NCBI GenBank assembly: GCA_003105245.1
Contig: PQAI01000128.1
Coordinates: 16,479 to 32,598, forward strand
Length of the DNA stretch: 16,120 nucleotides
Direction: 5' to 3'
Source: Betaproteobacteria bacterium
GTDB taxonomy: Bacteria; Pseudomonadota; Gammaproteobacteria; Burkholderiales; Usitatibacteraceae
This document shows, piece after piece, positions 15,484 through 16,120 of the stretch. The position numbers were made by a program, and so were the translations under genes. A model generated the notes under the pieces. It did no database searches. It was not told the origin of the DNA and saw only the letters and a list, made by a program, of their open reading frames with translations. Position 1 is the first letter of the stretch. Each line of letters opens with the position of its first letter.

Positions 15484-16120
15484 GTGAGCCCCCCTGTCCG
15501 AGCCGTGGCGGCGTTCCTCCTCGCGCTCGCAACCGCCCTGCCCGTGGCAGCCCAGCCCGACCCGCGCAAGGTCGTGCGCACCAGCTATCCCGGCGCCGAG
15601 TCCAAGCTCGACCCTGCCGCCGAGTCCGACGAAGGCTCGTCCGCCATCTCGCTCGCGATCTTCGACCCGCTGCTGGGCTACGACTTCCTCGCCCGTCCCG
15701 CAAAGCTCGTGGGCAACGCGGCGAGCCTGCCGGAGATCGCGGACGAGGGCGCCACCTTCACGCTGAAGGTGAAGCCGGGCATCTTCTTCGCGCCCGATCC
15801 CGCCTTCGGCGGAAGACCGCGGGAGCTCACGGCCCACGACTACGTCTATTCCATCAAGCGGCTCCTCGACCCGAAGCTGCGCAGCCAGTGGCTCTTCCTG
15901 GTCGAGGGCAAGATCCGCGGCGGCGACGAGGCCATTCGGGTGGCCAAGGAGGTGGGGCGCTTCGACTACGACCGTCCCATCGAGGGCCTGCAGGCGCTCG
16001 ACCGCTACACGATCCGCATCCGGCTGGAGAACCCGGACTACTCGTTCCCGTACGTGCTGGCGATGCCCTGCACGGCCGCGCTCGCCCGCGAGGTGGTGGA
16101 GCGCTACGGCCAGGACATCG
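15484..16120 (+). CDS. ABC transporter substrate-binding protein, family 5 (partial, runs off the window)
   Basis: The first 212 codons of a periplasmic solute-binding protein of the peptide/nickel (SBP_bac_5) family are present. The N-terminus is a signal peptide (VRAVAAFLLALATALPVAAQ), then KVVRTSYPGAESKLDPA, the typical FDPLLGYD block, LPEIADEGATFTLKVKPGIFF and the family landmark LTAHDYVYSIKRLLDP. The rest, including the transporter genes if present, is outside. GTG 15484 is the first start after an in-frame stop at 15475; GTG 15505 is an alternative with a shorter signal peptide. Neither has a clear Shine-Dalgarno. A weak -10-like TACGAT lies at 15422-15427. The gene diverges from the large regulator; the ligand is unknown. 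Confidence 0.88.
   Translation, partial: MSPPVRAVAAFLLALATALPVAAQPDPRKVVRTSYPGAESKLDPAAESDEGSSAISLAIFDPLLGYDFLARPAKLVGNAASLPEIADEGATFTLKVKPGIFFAPDPAFGGRPRELTAHDYVYSIKRLLDPKLRSQWLFLVEGKIRGGDEAIRVAKEVGRFDYDRPIEGLQALDRYTIRIRLENPDYSFPYVLAMPCTAALAREVVERYGQDI

Overview
The window is very GC-rich by eye, with strong G/C bias at third codon positions. It looks like chromosome from a betaproteobacterium (Burkholderiales/Nitrosomonadales-like). This rests on the LPS heptosyltransferase II, the periplasmic isoquinoline-oxidoreductase-type molybdoenzyme with its XdhC/MocA helpers, and the short 'TAGAAT/TATGAT + GCGC' promoter style. The lineage is inferred; no marker gene is present. There are no tRNA or rRNA genes, IS elements or CRISPR arrays, and no gene-free stretch exceeds 300 bases.

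Left part (1-8119). It opens with waaF (LPS inner core) and a lipoprotein-like DUF1684 protein, both on the plus strand. A long minus-strand run follows, in transcription order: a [2Fe-2S] small subunit and a Tat-exported molybdopterin large subunit of a xanthine-dehydrogenase-family oxidoreductase; a 59-residue one-helix membrane protein; a lipoprotein alpha/beta hydrolase; XdhC; and a MocA-like molybdopterin cytidylyltransferase that starts at a TTG overlapping the xdhC stop. XdhC and MocA are the known helpers that insert the cytosine-dinucleotide form of Moco into this enzyme class, so the run reads as an enzyme plus its maturation set, with an unexplained hydrolase and micro-membrane protein between. 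A small NTF2/SnoaL-like protein diverges from the oxidoreductase and converges on the next block.

Right part (8132-15440). Three large minus-strand genes form the most distinctive part. Furthest upstream is a ~1130-residue regulator: OmpR/SARP-like winged helix, bacterial transcriptional activation domain (BTAD), STAND-type ATPase and a long TPR-like C-terminus. Next is a secreted protein with a TIG domain, 22 perfect Gly-X-Y collagen triplets and a C-terminal domain with ten cysteines. Last, 37 bases further on, is a secreted 944-residue protein: seven-bladed YncE-like propeller, five 97-99-residue PKD-like repeats and a terminal Ig-like domain. Between regulator and collagen-like gene lies a perfect 11-bp tandem repeat, ending 8-9 bases before a -10-like TAGAAA with no -35. 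That is the geometry used by SARP/OmpR-type activators. I propose, as inference, a self-contained regulated unit for an extracellular collagen-like/propeller structure.

The window ends in the first ~212 codons of a periplasmic family-5 (peptide-type) ABC substrate-binding protein, divergent from the regulator.
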